Shown here one piece after another: positions 59,404 to 64,000 of a stretch of 64,000 nt of DNA (position 1 is the stretch's first letter; each line of letters begins with the position of its first letter). The position numbers and the translations under genes are program-made. The notes beneath the pieces are model-generated. The model had not been told where the DNA came from and made no database searches. It worked only from the letters and a program-made list of their open reading frames with translations. Source of the stretch: Powellomyces hirtus (lineage: Eukaryota; Chytridiomycota; Chytridiomycetes; Spizellomycetales; Powellomycetaceae); assembly GCA_025526995.1 (NCBI GenBank), contig JAHLKG010000005.1, positions 248,001 to 312,000 of the forward strand, written 5' to 3'.

Positions 59404-60898
59404 ATCGAGAAGAGGATGGCCACAGAATCTGCGCTAGCGATATGGAAGGTAATCTGTTTTCTCACGGAAATGCACATTCGCCATGCCCAGCAGGAGTCGC
59501 ACTGGTGCACAGCCACCGACAACAGTTGCACAGCCACCCGTGAGTGGATTTATTAAGGCTGGATGGAGGACTCTGTGTGACGGAACTTCCCTCAGAATAT
59601 TCTTAAACCTTGACGCCGAGTGTGCTCCTTTTCCGTCGCAGTCATTTGAATAGCCTGCGGAGAAGACACAGCAGTTCTGTTCATCCTTCCCCGGAAATCT
59701 ATGGCCTAATCCGCTACGGAATCAGCAATTTGAGGAAAACTGGACACCGGAGCTGATACGATACTATGCTTTGGAGAGGATTTGGATAATACTTGGCATC
59801 TTTCACATCATGATGGTATCAAGATAATATCCGGCATGAATGGCGCTTCCGAGTCACGTCCTTTAAACCTGTTTGGTTTGATGTTACAAATTTGCGAACG
59901 AGTTTCTGTTGCACAGGGCTTTTGTACGGACGTATTGTGACCGTTCAAATCCACGGAAACAAAACTGCGGCATGGCGCGATTTATTATGACCCGACAATC
60001 GCCATTGCACTGCTGTACGATTGATTGTGCCTCAATCGATTGTTGCGTCAATGCACCACGCCCCATACATGGGCAAACCGTTCACCAACATCCCAATGAT
60101 CTAAAGCAATCTCCACAAAGTGGGAGAGATTGTATGATGATTCTAAATTATGGCGGCGAAAGAAGCTCCACATATTTGTTTAACGGACACCACATTCGGT
60201 GACGTGAAGAGGCTTATGTTGCACGATCGATTCAAAAGGAGGTTCAAGAAACCGCAACGTGGGCTGCACAAGTTCTACTATCGCCAAAACTGTCTCCCGA
60301 GACCTTCCAGTGACCAGGTGTGAGGTACGCCACAGAAAGGAGCCCTGCGGGGTGACAAGTTGGCTCTGATTGCTTGGCCAACGGCGGGACGAAGCGCGAA
60401 TCTGTTGGTGGATCCCATTAATTGCGCAGCGCCTTGCCGTTGTTATCATCGCTGGGCGATATGATAATGGTGATATCTCTGTGCGTTCTCTTAGCCTCCC
60501 TCATTCCGTACAATACCGGTACGACTACTACGACCTCACCAACCATTCATAACCACCACGCACACCCCCGGTGGCCCTTTTGACAAAAAAAAACCATTGG
60601 GAAAAACGTGGAAAAAAAAAGAACTACTGTAGCCTCACAGTACCGCACAATACCCGAAACCGACACGCACCCGTTTGCCGACAGACAGACAGTTCATAGT
60701 AGTCCAGACAGTTTAAATACAATCGAGGCCTCCCAAGCCCCGGCCAATAAGAGTGCTACTGCCCACTTCGTCCAACCCTCGCGTCAACCTTGATAAAAAA
60801 ACTTTTATCTAGACTGCATTTCGCTATCGAACGCTTTTCTCGTCTCCTGCTCTCTCTCTCATTTCGCAACTTGCTACGGCCCACCCGCGTTTTCGCAA
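59404..60898. other. Intergenic, 1.5 kb
   Basis: Between the divergent ELMO and acyltransferase genes. All frames are under 100 codons and without motifs. Poly-A runs lie near 60586 and 60611. No RNA gene is seen. Confidence 0.5.
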
Positions 60899-62976
60899 AT
60901 GCCGCCGTTCACGGGCCATGCTGTGTCGGACGGTTACTTGACGCAACCTACATTCCGGCGTGCAGCACGGAAGAATCTCCCGTCAGACCTCCTCCCTGGC
61001 TTTGAACAGAAACTCGACCATCCGACTGTCCTCACAGGAAAGACTCCCAGCTTTGCGCTCCAGGATGGCTTGGCATTCATTGGATACGCCGCTCAAGCCA
61101 TTGCACAGGTTTGTAAACTCGTAGAATGCATGGCTTTGACGTTATCAATCCCGTACTGATATCAGCGACTCCTAGGATGAATTCTCCAAATGCTTCAAAC
61201 AACGACCTCGCCGGAACTTCTCGCTGAAAACTATTCTCCTCGGTCCACTCCATTTCGTTCCCATCATTTTGAGCTGGATTGTCCGATACTTTGTCTTATT
61301 CCCGTATCGCATGGGCCTTCTCCTGTCAGCCACCGTCTTCTTCTTCATGGCTCTCCCTGTGGTCCTTCGTTTCAAGAGTGAGGCTTGGCAGCGCTGGTTG
61401 TTCCGTTTCTACTGCAAAGCCTTCCTGCTTTCGTGGGGCAGTCGCATCCGATACCATGGACGAAAACCGAAGGTCGACGAACCGCATATTTTTGTTTCAA
61501 ACCATACTTCGGTCATCGACTACCTTGTTCTCTCTGCTCATGACTTCCCGCACGCCACCGTTGCCCAGAAACACGGAGGCATCATTGGATATTTCGAAGA
61601 CAAAGTTTTGACCTTGAACGGATCTCTGATGTTTAACCGTAGCGAGAAGAACGACAGATCGGTTTTGGCTCAAAAGTACGTATATGTGGCCTGAGATACA
61701 GTGTAATCTCTGCAGAGCTGACCATCTTTTTTTCTCCAGAATGAAACAGCACGTGTCCAATCCCAAGAATGTGCCACTGTTAATTTTCCCAGAAGGAACA
61801 TGCGTGAACAATGAATACACCGTTCTCTTCCACAAAGGAGCCTTCGATCTCGACTCGGCGGTCGCCCCGGTGGCGATCAAGTACAACAAGCGGTGGGCGG
61901 ACGCATATTGGCACAGCAAAACGCAATCATTCAGCAAGCATCTTTTGTACCTCATGACCCGTTGGGCCTTGGTTGCCGACGTTTGGTATCTGCCTCCTCG
62001 ATCCCGGAAGGCTGGCCAGTCTGCCGTCGAATTTGCAAACGAGGTTAAGGCAGAGATTTCTGCAGTTGCCTCGCTGAAGAACCTGAGCTGGGACGGCTAT
62101 TTCAAGAATTTTGCACCCGCCAAGGAGAAGCAAGTCAGGTTGCAAGAACGTAAGTTGACCACGCATTTCGATGTAATCGTGGATGCAAACGTTATTCTAA
62201 TAGTTCTTAATGCAGATCCACAAACGCGATATGGGGTTGTGTTGATGAACCGCATGCGAAATCGTCCGGGAATCGATCGCATGGGTCACCTGCGGCGATC
62301 AGCGTCAATATCCTTGGGCACCGTCTCGTCATCGAAAGGCCCCCGACAAATTCGATTGAGTCAGCCCGACTGGATGGACCCCAAAGAAGCCCTGACTTCT
62401 GCAAAGAACGAGATCCTCGTCGCAGCTCTGGAGGATGAACGTTCGTTGGAAATGATTCAGGATATCTCGCACAAGAAGAACGATGTCGTGGAAACCTGGA
62501 AACGTTACTCGAAGATCCGATCTGGAGAAAATACCCAGCGACGCATCGAAAACTCTTCCTGGCGACTGTGGTTCAAGCAACGAATCGAACGACAGGCTGC
62601 CGAAGAAAGACGACTACTCCGTGAAGCTGCCGCTGCCGCTGCTGCCCGTGAAGAGGAGCGTGAAGGCAGGGCTCGCGGAGAAGACCTGACTCTCAGCATG
62701 CTCACCGCCTATAACCTCATGTCCTACTTCCCACCCTCCTTGTTCTCCCCACCCATCACCCGCCCCCGCAACCCCGACAGCACAGATGACGACGAGCAGA
62801 CTTCTCGTCCTCGTAGTCGCAGTGTGGGAACCCGTCCGTTTGGCTCTGGAAGCTATTTCCCCAGCACCCCTCGATCCGACCGACCTTCAGCACTGAAACG
62901 ACAGGAGACGTCTCCCGGGTCTAAGACGTGGTCCGCATCACCAAAACGCCGTGCTCCCCTCGTACCAGCCAGATAG
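60899..62976 (+). CDS. Glycerol-3-phosphate/lysophosphatidate acyltransferase (GPAT3/4-like)
   Basis: Exons 60899-61108, 61176-61675, 61740-62149 and 62216-62976, all in phase, 626 aa. Hydrophobic segments (IILSWIVRYFVLFPY and MGLLLSATVFFFMALPVVL) precede the PlsC domain. Acyltransferase blocks: SNHTSVIDYLVL (motif I, H-x4-D), GSLMFNRSE (motif II), LIFPEGTCVNNEYTVLFHKGAF (motif III) and DSAVAPVAIKY (motif IV). The FPEGTCVNN form points to the GPAT3/4/AGPAT9 branch at the ER, acylating glycerol-3-phosphate or lysophospholipid for phospholipid and triacylglycerol synthesis. The C-terminal 250 residues are unusual: a charged helix with an Ala/Glu/Arg-rich stretch, then a Pro/Ser/Arg-rich tail. 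Intron 62150-62215 (66 bp) is stop-free and frame-neutral. Confidence 0.92.
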
Positions 62977-63356
62977 CACCCCGGCTACGAATAACGTTTT
63001 TATCAAAGACAAAAGACATTCAATACTGCCGTTTGAGCGGTTGGCAAACAACGGTTTGCGATTTTGTTGTGTAGAGCATCCTGTTTGTCGATACCCTTCC
63101 CCTCCCGCATTTTTGTAGTGCAAGGTGTCTCTCCCCCCAGTCTCTCCTGTTCTTTTTGTTTTTTGTTAACCCTTTCAATGTTGATATTTCCTTTTTTTTT
63201 GCATGTATTTGAACGAACTTCATTTGAATAAATACTCAATCATTCATCTCATGAGCTTGATAGAGGGGAACGGTTGGTTGCGTGTGCATCCTATGGTGTC
63301 CATCGATCTAGGTGTCATTATGGACATTTACAAGCGCCTGCAAGATGCTTCATCAG
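62977..63356. other. 3' flank of acyltransferase gene
   Basis: Short intergenic stretch between the acyltransferase stop and tRNA-Ser. It contains a T-rich tract and an AATAAA at 63227-63232 that may serve as polyadenylation signal. Confidence 0.5.
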
Positions 63357-63438
63357 GACACGATGGCCGAGTGGTTAAGGCGATAGACTAGAAATCTATT
63401 GGGCTCTGCCCGCGCAGGTTCAAATCCTGCTCGTGTCG
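63357..63438 (+). tRNA. tRNA-Ser (AGA)
   Basis: 82 nt on the plus strand. The acceptor stem is GACACGA with TCGTGTC. The D arm starts TGGCCGAGTGG as in type II tRNAs. The anticodon loop CTAGAAA carries AGA. A long variable arm (GGGCTCTGCCC) is characteristic of tRNA-Ser. The T arm is GCAGG-TTCAAAT-CCTGC and the discriminator is G. No intron. Confidence 0.95.
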
Positions 63439-64000
63439 CAGTGTTTTGCACCTTTTGCAGTCGTTACACTCACCTGTGTAGTAGGGGTGGGTGCCTGAAA
63501 GTCTTCAGACTGCTTCCTGCATTAAACACAATTTTTTATAGAAGGAACATTGGTGAAGAAAGATATGCGACTACTGAGCTGCGCAGCAGGTAGAGGATCC
63601 ATGAATGCGACGCGCGTTTGCTCACCTAAGCGACCCCTTTCTACGCGCTTTTGATCAATGCGTTTCTCCTTGCAGACACCGCAGAGTCCGCTGACTGCAG
63701 ACACAGTTCGCCAGCAAGACGCCCAATTGCGCAATCGCTGAGTTTTGTAAATGTGTTACAGAGATCCTCAATCCTAGACTCGTCTTTGATTGCCTGGGCC
63801 CGCGCGTTCCCATTCTGCGCCGTCGGTTTACACGCCTGATAGCAAGGACCCTTGTTTTCCACGCCTCTTCAGCTGGCTGCCCCCACTTCTCCAAAAATGT
63901 CTATAAAAGGGGACTGCTCTGACCATCCCCGACCCCGCCCTTCCTTTCCAGCACCCGATTCCAACTCCCACTCCCTCTCCATCCTGCTCACTGTGACTTC
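63439..64000. other. Right-edge flank, promoter of a gene outside the window
   Basis: There is no supported coding sequence up to the edge. From about 63900 the sequence becomes promoter-like, with a TATA box followed by a C/T-rich leader. Confidence 0.45.
63902..63910 (+). promoter_or_regulatory. TATA box of a gene beyond the right edge
   Basis: TATAAAAGG followed by about 90 bp of pyrimidine-rich leader to the edge, like the arrangement in front of the catalase gene in this window. No ATG with a long frame begins before 64000. Confidence 0.5.

Noticed and set aside
1..64000. CRISPR arrays, insertion sequences, rRNA genes, LTRs
   Set aside because: Scanned by eye on both strands. No regularly spaced repeats, transposase frames with terminal repeats, rRNA segments or long terminal repeats were seen.

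Overview
The window looks like nuclear DNA of a fungus, probably an early-diverging (chytrid-like) one. Genes are compact and on both strands. Introns are short (about 50-130 bp) with GTAAGT/GTGAGT-type donors and YAG acceptors. The content includes a CE4 chitin deacetylase with a likely GPI tail, a large-subunit catalase, an ELMO/CED-12 protein, SRP9, RPB12, DPH1 and REV1. The placement below 'fungus' is inference from gene content (ELMO is absent from most Dikarya), not from a marker gene. All gene models are manual: exon joins were chosen by splice signals, reading phase and family conservation. Start and end coordinates enclose introns, and exon coordinates are in the evidence.

Layout. 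1-2064 (-): PH-domain protein running off the left edge. 2.3-5.1 kb: gene-poor. 5128-6354 (-): chitin deacetylase. 7941-10223 (+): catalase with a TATA box and a TGACGT cluster upstream. 11456-14382 (-): C2-like/coiled-coil protein whose last exons carry a repeated RAERAEQRA module. 14.4-17.2 kb: gene-poor. 17218-21290 (+): double-FtsX permease, convergent with REV1 (21379-24306, -). 24633-26041 (+): epoxide-hydrolase-like enzyme. 26180-29038 (-): short XRN-family exonuclease with a CCCH finger. 29389-29460 (-): tRNA-Cys next to a striking inverted and tandem duplication of its own 5' half. 29962-32268 (+): CCCH plus CHY zinc-finger protein. 32442-34663 (-): TCERG1-like WW/FF protein, divergent from SRP9 (34831-35490, +). 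36450-37635 (-): SDR. 38032-39215 (-): MDR reductase with an unresolved frame break. 39543-39977 (-): small acidic protein. 40191-42770 (-): AFG1 ATPase. 43.3-46.6 kb: weak or degenerate coding signals and a hairpin. 46642-48304 (+): DPH1. 48428-50832 (-): GCK-III/Ste20-type kinase. 51078-52744 (-): SLC16-like transporter. 53741-54079 (-): RPB12, divergent from a GNAT acetyltransferase (54270-54938, +). 55055-56416 (-): UBA-UBX protein. 56671-59403 (-): ELMO. 60899-62976 (+): GPAT/LPAAT-type acyltransferase. 63357-63438 (+): tRNA-Ser(AGA). A TATA box at 63902 points to a gene beyond the right edge.

There is no operon logic. Most genes are housekeeping: translation (SRP9, DPH1, tRNAs), transcription (RPB12, TCERG1), DNA damage tolerance (REV1), RNA decay (XRN-like), mitochondria (AFG1), signalling (kinase, ELMO, PH protein) and lipid synthesis. 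The most unusual items are the repeated-exon coiled-coil gene, the tRNA-Cys palindrome, the XRN-CCCH fusion and the FtsX-type permease.
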